This document shows positions 54,901-62,459 of a stretch of DNA of 64,000 bases, one piece after another (the first letter of the stretch is position 1; every line of letters begins with the position of its first letter). The translations under genes were made by a program, and so were the position numbers. The notes under the pieces were generated by a model. The model was not told where the DNA came from. It worked only from the letters and a program-made list of their open reading frames with translations, and did no database searches. Origin of the DNA: Nitrospirota bacterium (lineage in GTDB: Bacteria; Nitrospirota; Nitrospiria; JACQBW01); assembly GCA_016194305.1 (NCBI GenBank), contig JACQBW010000016.1:1-64000 (forward strand), given 5' to 3'.

Positions 54901-56136
54901 ATGATTTATGAATATAAGGGATTGACAGCTGAAGGGCGCGAAATGAGCGGGATGATCGACGCGGAAAATCCCAAGACCGCAAGGACCAGGTTGAAGATCC
55001 AGGGTATTTTTCCGACCGAAGTGCATGAGGACACTTCGTCTTCCCGCGCTGGTGCGTCACCCGAAGGAGGGGGATCTTTCTTAAACCGGCGACTCTTCGG
55101 AGGAATATCCGCTCTGGAAATTTCGTTAATGACCCGCCAGCTTTCTACGCTTATCTCCGCGGGGCTCCCATTGATGGAAGCGCTGGAAGCCTTGGTCGAA
55201 CAGATTGAACAGCCCCAGTTGAAGAAAATGGTTTCCGGTATTCGTGAGAAAATCAGGGAGGGACATCCCCTTTCCCAGGCATTGACCGATTACACGCGTT
55301 ATTTCTCGCCCCTTTATATCCAGATGGTCCGTGCAGGGGAAGCAAGCGGAACATTGGCCCGGATGCTGGATCGGATTGCCCAGTATCTCGAACATCAAAA
55401 CCGCCTCAAGAGTAAACTCGTTTCGGCTCTGGCTTATCCGATTCTGATGGTCGGTATTTCTCTGCTTGTTCTGGCTGGGATGATTACTTTTGTGATCCCC
55501 AGGGTTGTGGTGATTTTTGAAGATATGCATCAGGCCCTCCCTCTTCCGACCAAGATCCTTATAGGATTCAGCGACCTGGTGAGGAACCAGGGATGGATTT
55601 TTCTCATGGCAGCCGGTCTGATGATCTATCTCTTCCGCCGGTATATCCATACCCCGGCGGGGAGGCTGAAGTGGGACGGCTGGATTTTGAATTTACCGGT
55701 TGCCGGATCGATGATTAAACGGCTCAGCCTCTCCCGATTTGCCAAAACGCTCGAGACTCTCCTGGCGGGAGGGGTTCCTCTTCTGACGGCCCTGGATATT
55801 GTTAAAACGCTGGTTCGCAATAAAGTTCTGGAACAGGCTATATCGAAGGCACGGGAAAACATTAAAGAGGGGGAAAGCATTGCCGGACCCCTGAAGCGGA
55901 GCGGTCTGTTTCCACCCCTCATGATTCATATGATCGGCGTGGGAGAACGATCCGGAGAGTTGGAATTGATGCTTGGAAAGGTCGCGGAGACCTACGATTA
56001 CGAGATGGAGGCGGTAATTGGAACTTTGACATCCCTTCTATCGCCGATCCTGATTCTCGGAATGGGGCTGGTGATCTTTTTCATTGTCATTTCTATTCTT
56101 CTCCCCATCTTTCAAATGAGTTCCATCGTCAGATAA
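54901..56136 (+). CDS. gspF: Type II secretion inner-membrane platform protein GspF
   Basis: 411 residues from ATG 54901 (MIYEYKGLTAEGREMSG); TTG 54880 is an in-frame alternative. It has two GspF domains (about 78-200 and 280-400), each with the family motif (LSTLISAGLPLMEALE and LETLLAGGVPLLTALD), and three membrane helices. It organises the assembly platform. Weak ribosome site; the repeat upstream may have altered its leader. Confidence 0.94.
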   Translation: MIYEYKGLTAEGREMSGMIDAENPKTARTRLKIQGIFPTEVHEDTSSSRAGASPEGGGSFLNRRLFGGISALEISLMTRQLSTLISAGLPLMEALEALVEQIEQPQLKKMVSGIREKIREGHPLSQALTDYTRYFSPLYIQMVRAGEASGTLARMLDRIAQYLEHQNRLKSKLVSALAYPILMVGISLLVLAGMITFVIPRVVVIFEDMHQALPLPTKILIGFSDLVRNQGWIFLMAAGLMIYLFRRYIHTPAGRLKWDGWILNLPVAGSMIKRLSLSRFAKTLETLLAGGVPLLTALDIVKTLVRNKVLEQAISKARENIKEGESIAGPLKRSGLFPPLMIHMIGVGERSGELELMLGKVAETYDYEMEAVIGTLTSLLSPILILGMGLVIFFIVISILLPIFQMSSIVR

Positions 56137-56179
56137 ATATAAAAAGGTAATTCTGGACTATCGATAAGGAAAGGGTTTT

Positions 56180-56614
56180 ATGAATTTAATTCGCAACAAG
56201 CATGGTTTTACGCTGATCGAGTTGATGGTGGTCATTACGATTCTCGGAATCCTGGCTGTTTTGATCCTTCCCCGAATTACCGGACAGACAGATGAAGCCA
56301 GAAGAACGGCGACAAAAGTTCAGATCAAGAATATTGAACAGGCCCTTCAGCAATATGAAATGGACAACGGTTATTATCCCTCGACTGAACAAGGTCTAGA
56401 TGCCTTGGTCAAAAAACCGACGATTGGGAGGATCCCGATAAAATATAAAGAGGGGGGCTATATGACTAAGATACCGAAAGATCCCTGGGGAACTCCCTAT
56501 AGTTATATTGCGCCGGGTGCCCATGGCGATTTTGACCTGGTCTCCTACGGAGCAGACCGGGAAAAAGGGGGAGAGGGAAAAAACGCGGATATCGAGAGCT
56601 GGAATATCGATTGA
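56180..56614 (+). CDS. gspG: Major pseudopilin GspG
   Basis: 144 residues. A short basic leader ends at G9, followed by FTLIELMVVI (prepilin peptidase cleavage after G9, with Glu at +5). It has the GspG features DNGYYPSTEQGLDALV and a C-terminal DPWGTPYSYIAPG, DLVSYGADRE calcium-site region. It forms the pseudopilus shaft. Confidence 0.96.
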   Translation: MNLIRNKHGFTLIELMVVITILGILAVLILPRITGQTDEARRTATKVQIKNIEQALQQYEMDNGYYPSTEQGLDALVKKPTIGRIPIKYKEGGYMTKIPKDPWGTPYSYIAPGAHGDFDLVSYGADREKGGEGKNADIESWNID

Positions 56615-56660
56615 TTCAACGAAGGTAACAAGATTGAATTTCTGTTCATTGAGAAGGGAT

Positions 56661-56742
56661 CAGCTGCTAGGCCGCAGGAGTGAGGCAATCGGAGCGTAAT
56701 ATGTGGGTACGTGAGAATTGCCGAACGACGAGAACGCAGCAG
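56661..56742. repeat. Palindromic repeat, copy 2 (between gspG and gspH)
   Basis: Core 56669-56735 matches copy 1 (54740-54865) in inverted orientation: AGGCCGCAGGAG, CGGAGCGTA, GTACGTGAG and ATTGCCGAACGACGAGAAC all line up. The outer CTGCT/AGCAG ends are kept but the inner arm segments are missing on both sides. It supplies the ribosome site and the first codons of gspH. Confidence 0.7.
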
Positions 56743-57249
56743 GTGAACGCTTATCAATGGAACAGGGGCTTTACCCTGATTGAGATCGTGATCGTTGTCT
56801 TGATCATCGGCTTGATTGCGCTGCTCCTGCTTCCGAGAATCGCCGGAATTTCAAAAGGGAATGCAAAAACGGCGATTCGGCACCTGACCGGAACGATCCA
56901 GTCTTTGAGAGACGAGGCCGAGATTCGACAGAAGATCTTCAGGCTGAGTTTCTACCTCTCGGAACAACGTTACGACGTCAGTTATCTCGATGAGAAAGGT
57001 GAATTTGTTCCCTATCACTCCGACTCGGTCGAAAAGGCGGCCTGGGGGAGAGAAATCGTTCTGAAGGATGTGGTCACGCTTCGGCAGGGGAAAGTGACCG
57101 AAGGAACGGCTTCCCTTTTTTTTTACCCGCAGGGCAGAGTCGAAAAGGGACTATTCCATTTTGAGGAGGGGGGCCGGCCAATGACCTTGCAGGTTCACTC
57201 TCTTTCGGGAAAAGTGAAGTGGATTGACGGTTATGTGGAAGAAAAATAG
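56701..57249 (+). CDS. gspH: Minor pseudopilin GspH-like
   Basis: 182 residues from ATG 56701 (GGAG six bases upstream); GTG 56743 is a possible alternative. Prepilin motif RGFTLIEIVIVVLIIG. The first 14 or so residues of the longer form come from the repeat at 56661-56742, so the native start may have been replaced when the repeat moved in. A leader of more than 20 residues is long for a pseudopilin. The remaining C-terminal region is GspH-like with no further motif. Confidence 0.85.
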   Translation: MWVRENCRTTRTQQVNAYQWNRGFTLIEIVIVVLIIGLIALLLLPRIAGISKGNAKTAIRHLTGTIQSLRDEAEIRQKIFRLSFYLSEQRYDVSYLDEKGEFVPYHSDSVEKAAWGREIVLKDVVTLRQGKVTEGTASLFFYPQGRVEKGLFHFEEGGRPMTLQVHSLSGKVKWIDGYVEEK

Positions 57250-57604
57250 CGGGTTTACACTTTTGGAGGTCATGATTGCGCTCACCCTGGTTGCGATTGT
57301 TTTTGTTCCTCTTCTTTCTCTCAGAAATCAGAACATCCAGGAGACCTATTCTGCCCGGCAGCTTTTAAGAGCCGATTTTCTCTCCCATGAAAAACTGACC
57401 GGGTTTCAGCTAACCGAAAAGCCGGAAGCGGGTGAGACAAAGGGAACGTTTGACGATCCGTTTTCGGGATTTCGATGGGAACAAACAGTTTCGGAGACAC
57501 CGCTTGGTGGGGTAAGAGAGGTTCGCTTTAAGGTCATCTGGAAAAAGGGGGAGCGGGATGAGGAAGCGGAATGGGTGGAATATTTTCGCAATTCTCCCGG
57601 ATAA
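57233..57604 (+). CDS. gspI: Minor pseudopilin GspI
   Basis: 123 residues from ATG 57233, overlapping gspH by 17 bases. The leader MWKKNSG is followed by FTLLEVMIALTLVAI, the GspI signature. GspI starts the pseudopilus tip with GspJ and GspK. Confidence 0.88.
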   Translation: MWKKNSGFTLLEVMIALTLVAIVFVPLLSLRNQNIQETYSARQLLRADFLSHEKLTGFQLTEKPEAGETKGTFDDPFSGFRWEQTVSETPLGGVREVRFKVIWKKGERDEEAEWVEYFRNSPG

Positions 57605-57607
57605 CCG

Positions 57608-58252
57608 ATGAGTGAGATCAGGGTGCCGCCGAAAGGTTTTACGCTCATTGAGGTTCTAATTGTTTTATCGATCATTGCTTTGATGACCCTTTTTCTATAT
57701 GAAACATTCATTGCGACTTCCCGTGTGACAGAAAAAATAAATCTGGAAAGGGAGGGGTACAGGGAAATCCGGCTGACCTTTGATCAAATGACAAGAGAGC
57801 TCCTGAGTGCTTATCAGAGTTACTCCGCTTCGACGCCCCTTCTTTTTTCGGGGGCACACGGAACAGGTCCTGAGGGTTCAAACGATTCTCTCTCTTTCTT
57901 TACGATGTCTCACCTTCACCTGATCCCGAATCTGCCTGATTCGGACCTGACAAAAGTTCAGTATGCTTTGGAAAAATTGCCCGACGATCCTTTTTACAGG
58001 CTTCAGCATGAAGAATACCCTCATTTTCTGTCGAATGGCCCGGTAGAAAAGGAAGTGATCCTTGAGAAAGTTAAAGAGCTGGATATTCAATATTACGATG
58101 GAACCCGATGGAACAGGGAATGGAATAGCGGCAAGACGTTTATCTCATCCCTTCCCCGGGCGGTCAAGGTCACTTTGGTCGTGGTCCGTCCCGATGGTAG
58201 CCAGGAGACCTGGAGCCGTCAAATTAATCTATTGCCCCTTTCAATCAAGTGA
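57608..58252 (+). CDS. gspJ: Minor pseudopilin GspJ
   Basis: 214 residues. The leader ends at PPKG, then FTLIEVLIVLSII. The length and the C-terminal LPRAVKVTLVVVRPDGS strand fit GspJ. It follows gspI by three bases. Confidence 0.88.
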   Translation: MSEIRVPPKGFTLIEVLIVLSIIALMTLFLYETFIATSRVTEKINLEREGYREIRLTFDQMTRELLSAYQSYSASTPLLFSGAHGTGPEGSNDSLSFFTMSHLHLIPNLPDSDLTKVQYALEKLPDDPFYRLQHEEYPHFLSNGPVEKEVILEKVKELDIQYYDGTRWNREWNSGKTFISSLPRAVKVTLVVVRPDGSQETWSRQINLLPLSIK

Positions 58253-58265
58253 GACCCTCGTGAAG

Positions 58266-59168
58266 ATGGAGATGACCTGGGTCTCGGACAGGAAGAGGCT
58301 GATATTGTCGATCGCCGGCCTGGTCTTATACGGGCTGGCCGTCTATCTCATTTTTCTCATTTTAAATTTTCCAAAAGAGAAGGTTCAGCGCTGGTTCTTT
58401 ATTCAATTTCAAAAAGCCATTGAGTCCGAACTGACTGTGGGCGAGACCCGTTTTGTTTTTCCGCTCGGCACCGAATGGAAACAGATCACGATCCTCCCAT
58501 ATGGAAAGAAGGAACCCCGTTTTGTCATGGATCGTTTAAACGTCGATTTCCTTGTCACCTCTCTTCTATTCAAGAAGAGCCTCGATGCCCGATTTAATCT
58601 GAAAAGTTGGGGCGGCGAGATCAGAGGAGTCGTCGCGGCAGAAAGGGGAGGTGGGGCTTCCCGCTATTCGGTGACGGCTGAAGGGGAAGAGATTGATCTC
58701 AAAAAATTTCCATGGGAGAAAGGGATCACGGTAGAAGGGAAAATCAGGTTTCAAACTGAATACCGGTGGGAAGAAAGGGATCCGGCGAAAGGAAAGGGAT
58801 TTCTTAATATTGAAGGCAACGGGATAAACGGAAAAGGGCTCTCCTTTTCAGGTTTTTCCCTTCCGGAGCTGACCATTTATAAGTTAACAGGCCATGGTGT
58901 TATTCGGGAAGGTTCACTGATGCTGGACCGCCTGAATTCGACCGGATCTCTCGCCGATCTAAACGGGTCCGGAACCGTTCTGATCGAATTTCCGCTTGAA
59001 AGAAGTCTCCTGAATATCTCAATGAAATTTACTCCGAAAGAGGCTTTAAATAAGGTGATTCCCCTTGCGTTTCTTTCTCCTCACGCCAGAACGGGTTTCC
59101 CCATGGAACTTTTTTTAAAAGGGACGCTAAAGGAGCCGGTTTTCACCCTAACAGGGACCCCTTCATGA
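58266..59168 (+). CDS. gspN: Type II secretion protein GspN
   Basis: About 300 residues. One N-terminal membrane helix (about 12-32) is followed by a beta-rich periplasmic region, as in GspN (LNFPKEKVQRWF, then repeated short strands such as GNGINGKGLSFSGFSLPELTIYKLTG). ATG 58266, ATG 58272 and GTG 58260 are all possible starts. GspN occurs in only some T2SS; its role is unknown. It overlaps gspL by four bases. Confidence 0.8.
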   Translation: MEMTWVSDRKRLILSIAGLVLYGLAVYLIFLILNFPKEKVQRWFFIQFQKAIESELTVGETRFVFPLGTEWKQITILPYGKKEPRFVMDRLNVDFLVTSLLFKKSLDARFNLKSWGGEIRGVVAAERGGGASRYSVTAEGEEIDLKKFPWEKGITVEGKIRFQTEYRWEERDPAKGKGFLNIEGNGINGKGLSFSGFSLPELTIYKLTGHGVIREGSLMLDRLNSTGSLADLNGSGTVLIEFPLERSLLNISMKFTPKEALNKVIPLAFLSPHARTGFPMELFLKGTLKEPVFTLTGTPS

Positions 59169-60586
59169 GGATTATCGGACTGGAACTGGATGGCGAGAAA
59201 ATCCGATTTTCAGAATTTGAGGTCAGCTGGAAAGGCTCGCTTCAACTTCGATCATGCGATGAGGGGGAATTAGCGGAATTCGAAAAATCCGGAAATTTGC
59301 GAAGAATAATTGCCCGGGCCGATCAGATCATCGTCTCCTATCCGGGAACGCTGGTTTCAGCACGACTCCTTTCACTTCCATTTGTTCAGCAGAAAAAAAT
59401 TGAACAGGTCCTTCCCTTTGAAATGGAGCCGCTCCTTCCATTTGAGCTTGATCGGGTCATACTCTCTTATCATCTACTTTCCCAGGAGAATGGTTCAAGC
59501 CGGATGATGGTGGCTGTGACCCTGAAGGAGCAATTTAGCGGTTTTATCAACAAACTTCACCGGTACGGCATTGATCCACATCAGCTGGAATGGGATGGGA
59601 TGGCGCTCTTTAATTTCTGCCGTGTCGCCATGAAGAGGGAGAAAGAGAGTGTTCTCCTGATAAAGATCGGCTTCGACCAGACGACTCTCTGTATCGTCAA
59701 AGAAGACGCTCCGGTCATGATTCGCGCCATTGGGATTGGACTCCAGGGACTCTCGGAGAAAGGCAGCTGGAAAAGAGACCATCCGTTGATCAATGAATTT
59801 CTGAAGACGATGCAGGTTTTTAGAAGTGAAGGAGGCGACACCTTGCAGGCTCTCTTTGTATGCGGTGAAGGAGGAGAGATTCAGGGACTTCCCGACTGGA
59901 TTTCCAGCGAACTTTCGATCCGGCTCGAAAGGAAGGTCAGTTTTGACGGCAAGGAGATTGATCCACGATTTGTTCCGGCGATAGGCCTTGCTTTGAAGGG
60001 AACGCCACTCAAAGGGACCCTGTCACAGATCAATTTTCGAAAAGAGGAGTTTTCCCATGCTACGGTTGAAAAAGGGAAAAAAGGAACTCAGCGGACTATT
60101 TTTGTGTTTTCCCTGATCATTATCCTGCTCGGATGGATCGATCTTGGGATCCATTTTTCGGTGAAGAAGAACCATTATGATACCGTGAGCCGGCTTCTCC
60201 AAAAGGAATACCGGGATCTCTTTCCAGGAAAGGGTCCGATTGTCAACGAAATGGAACAGGCACGCGGAGGATTTTCCGAACTCAAGAAAAGGGAACTGTT
60301 TTTCAATATGCCGGGGAGCACCTCGCTTGAGATATTAAGGGAAATTACCGTTCAAATTCCCAAGGAGATCAGGATCGAAGTCAATGAGATTTCCGTGGAT
60401 TCAGAAAAAGTCCGTCTTGAAGGGGAAACCGACTCTTTTGAGGCGTTGGAAAAAATTAAAGAATCGCTCGGAAAGAGTGGTTTTTTTGGTGAAAGGATCA
60501 TCACGGATTCCAAAATGAATGCGGAAGAATCAAAAGTGAAGTTTAAGCTGGAGATGAACCGGATGGCTAAAGAAGAGCCGAGGTAA
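59165..60586 (+). CDS. gspL: Type II secretion protein GspL (PilM/PilN-type)
   Basis: 473 residues. An actin-like cytoplasmic domain (1-300, with IIGLELDGEKIRFSEFE and LPFVQQKKIEQVLPFEME as in PilM/GspL), one membrane helix (about 314-334) and a ferredoxin-like periplasmic domain (about 350-470). GspL links the GspE ATPase to the platform. Confidence 0.9.
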   Translation: MRIIGLELDGEKIRFSEFEVSWKGSLQLRSCDEGELAEFEKSGNLRRIIARADQIIVSYPGTLVSARLLSLPFVQQKKIEQVLPFEMEPLLPFELDRVILSYHLLSQENGSSRMMVAVTLKEQFSGFINKLHRYGIDPHQLEWDGMALFNFCRVAMKREKESVLLIKIGFDQTTLCIVKEDAPVMIRAIGIGLQGLSEKGSWKRDHPLINEFLKTMQVFRSEGGDTLQALFVCGEGGEIQGLPDWISSELSIRLERKVSFDGKEIDPRFVPAIGLALKGTPLKGTLSQINFRKEEFSHATVEKGKKGTQRTIFVFSLIIILLGWIDLGIHFSVKKNHYDTVSRLLQKEYRDLFPGKGPIVNEMEQARGGFSELKKRELFFNMPGSTSLEILREITVQIPKEIRIEVNEISVDSEKVRLEGETDSFEALEKIKESLGKSGFFGERIITDSKMNAEESKVKFKLEMNRMAKEEPR

Positions 60587-60589
60587 AAT

Positions 60590-61147
60590 ATGGGCAGGCT
60601 GACTTTGTTTCAAGAGGGATGGAGCCGTTTGGGGAGAAGGGAAAGAAGGATTCTCGCCGGGGGTGCGGTTTTTCTGATTCTGCTGGTTTCATGGCTCCTG
60701 ATTTTTTCTCCAATCCTCGAGCGAATGTCTTGGTATGACAGACAGGCCTTGCAGAAGGAGAAAGATCTGATAGAGTTTTCGCCTCTGAAGGAGAGTTATC
60801 TGAAAATTCGGAACCATCTCGATCAAATTGAACATCGGATAGGACCTGCAAAGAATGAATTTTCATTTCCCGCCTATCTGGAAAATTTGGCAGTTCAGAT
60901 CCGCGTCAAGAATAGGATGACGACTTTACGTCCTCGTGCCACGCAGAGTTTTGATAACCTGAAATCGACGGAGATGGAGGTGAAACTGGAAGATCTGACT
61001 CTTTCTCAGGCCGTGGACTTTATCTCCAAGATTGAACATTCCCCTGAGTTTCTATACATCCGAAACCTTCACATGAGAACCCGTTATGGCGAACCCAAAA
61101 ATCTTGATTTAACGATGACGGTCTCCCATTATGAAAAAAGCCAATAG
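60590..61147 (+). CDS. gspM: Type II secretion protein GspM
   Basis: 185 residues with one N-terminal membrane helix (about 22-42), a coiled segment and a small C-terminal ferredoxin-like fold with MEVKLEDLTLSQAVDFISKIEHS. It overlaps gspK by 17 bases. It partners GspL in the platform. Confidence 0.85.
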   Translation: MGRLTLFQEGWSRLGRRERRILAGGAVFLILLVSWLLIFSPILERMSWYDRQALQKEKDLIEFSPLKESYLKIRNHLDQIEHRIGPAKNEFSFPAYLENLAVQIRVKNRMTTLRPRATQSFDNLKSTEMEVKLEDLTLSQAVDFISKIEHSPEFLYIRNLHMRTRYGEPKNLDLTMTVSHYEKSQ

Positions 61148-62132
61148 CGCTTTTTCTTCTCCATTCAAAAATCATTCTGAACAGCACGGGCCTGTCAAGA
61201 ATCAGAAGGGAATCGCCCTTTTGATGGTTTTGTTTTCGATCGTTCTCCTGGTGACCCTGGTGATTGAGTTCAATTACCAGTCGAGAATCGAAACAAAATC
61301 GACTCTGAGATACGTGAATAGCGAAAAAGCGCTTTTTCTGGCCCGCTCTGGCCTGATAGCGGGAGAGGAGATTTTGAGATCGAATCTGTCCGGGAGTTAT
61401 GACGGATTGGATCAATTTTGGGCGAAACCGCTTCCCCCCTATCCGGTAGGGGAAGGAACAGTGACCGTGAAGATTGAAGATGAAACCGGAAAGATCAATA
61501 TCAATCTGCTTCGATTGCCAAAGTCCGCAAGGAGCGCCGGAGAAGCACAGGTCAGAAAGCTCTTTTCGCTCCTTGAATTGGATGAACGCCAGGTGGATGA
61601 AATCGTCCTCTGGATGGCCTGTGAAAGCGATCTCTATTATCAGGGATTAAAACCTTCCTATACCTGTCAAAGAAATCATTCGCTGGAAACGCTTTCGGAG
61701 CTTCATCTGGTGAGGGGCATGACGGACGACATTTACGCCAAGATTTCTCCTTTCCTGACGATTTATCCGCAAAACCCGGACTCCAATAACAAGATTAATA
61801 TCAACACGGCTGACCCCGTGGTGTTGCAAACGATCACCTATAAAGATGAAAACGGAAATTATATTTTTGATATCTCGAAAGGAATGGCAGAAGATCTGGT
61901 CAAAGCGCGCCCTTTAAAAGTGCTGACCGATTTTGACAATATTCCGAGTTTCAAGTCAGCAGGTAAATTTAGACAACTTGCTGTGAACTATATCGGATAT
62001 GCGAGTGAGTATTTTACAATTTCTTCGTTGGGAGAGGTCAACGGAATCCAGAGAAAAATGGTTGAGACGATATATCGCCCCTCCCAGAATTCCAGTAGCC
62101 AAATTAGTCGTAATTTCATACGGTTAGAATAA
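61131..62132 (+). CDS. gspK: Minor pseudopilin GspK
   Basis: 333 residues with a long leader ending at G27, then IALLMVLFSIVLLV. As in other GspK proteins the +5 Glu is absent. Helical insert with ETGKININ and NKININTAD, which carries the helix-hairpin-helix-type region. It is the last gene of the gsp operon; no gspO (prepilin peptidase) is in the window. Confidence 0.9.
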   Translation: MKKANSAFSSPFKNHSEQHGPVKNQKGIALLMVLFSIVLLVTLVIEFNYQSRIETKSTLRYVNSEKALFLARSGLIAGEEILRSNLSGSYDGLDQFWAKPLPPYPVGEGTVTVKIEDETGKININLLRLPKSARSAGEAQVRKLFSLLELDERQVDEIVLWMACESDLYYQGLKPSYTCQRNHSLETLSELHLVRGMTDDIYAKISPFLTIYPQNPDSNNKININTADPVVLQTITYKDENGNYIFDISKGMAEDLVKARPLKVLTDFDNIPSFKSAGKFRQLAVNYIGYASEYFTISSLGEVNGIQRKMVETIYRPSQNSSSQISRNFIRLE

Positions 62133-62153
62133 TTCACTGGATCTGTTTTCCTC

Positions 62154-62185
62154 CTGTCCACAGGGATATCCACGGCTTATCCACT
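62154..62185 (+). promoter_or_regulatory. Three tandem DnaA-box-like sites upstream of nrdJ
   Basis: Three sites in the same orientation begin at 62154 (CTGTCCACA), 62166 (ATATCCACG) and 62177 (TTATCCACT), matching the TTATCCACA consensus at seven, seven and eight of nine positions. Their starts are 12 and 11 bases apart, about one helical turn. DnaA boxes control nrdAB in Escherichia coli; the same may apply here to nrdJ. Confidence 0.55.
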
Positions 62186-62228
62186 ACATCTAGTTGTTTT
62201 ATATTTCCGGTCATACCATATCTGGTAG
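62181..62228. promoter_or_regulatory. Pair of NrdR boxes upstream of nrdJ
   Basis: Box 1 centres on ACTACATCTAGT (62183-62194) and box 2 on ACCATATCTGGT (62215-62226). Both fit the NrdR consensus with its C..A.AT.T..G core, and their centres are 32 bases apart, the spacing typical of NrdR pairs. NrdR represses ribonucleotide reductase genes when dATP is plentiful. The boxes lie just upstream of the -35 element. No nrdR gene is in the window. Confidence 0.75.
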
Positions 62229-62236
62229 ATTTTTTC

Positions 62237-62266
62237 TTGACAAATTCTGCCACTTAAGCTTAAAGT
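62237..62266 (+). promoter_or_regulatory. Promoter of nrdJ
   Basis: TTGACA (62237-62242), an 18-base spacer and TAAAGT (62261-62266, four of six). It lies nine bases downstream of NrdR box 2. The leader to the start codon is nearly 200 bases, with GAGGCCCGTT occurring twice (about 62418 and 62447); I see no known riboswitch in it. Confidence 0.5.
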
Positions 62267-62459
62267 TATTTCCTGTTGAGAAATATTTCGTCAGTTAAAA
62301 AAGGTTTATGAAGAGTCCATTCTGTCATAAGAAGTCACAACAGCCCGGTTCATATTTCCCGTTCAAAGCGATAGCTATCCATTATCATTCATAGTAATTA
62401 TTTACGTTATTGCCGCGGAGGCCCGTTGTCCCGCAGGCGAAAAGGGGAGGCCCGTTCCA

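Noticed and set aside
62267-62459. Cobalamin riboswitch in the nrdJ leader
   Set aside because: The leader is long and the enzyme needs B12, but no B12-box core can be recognised.
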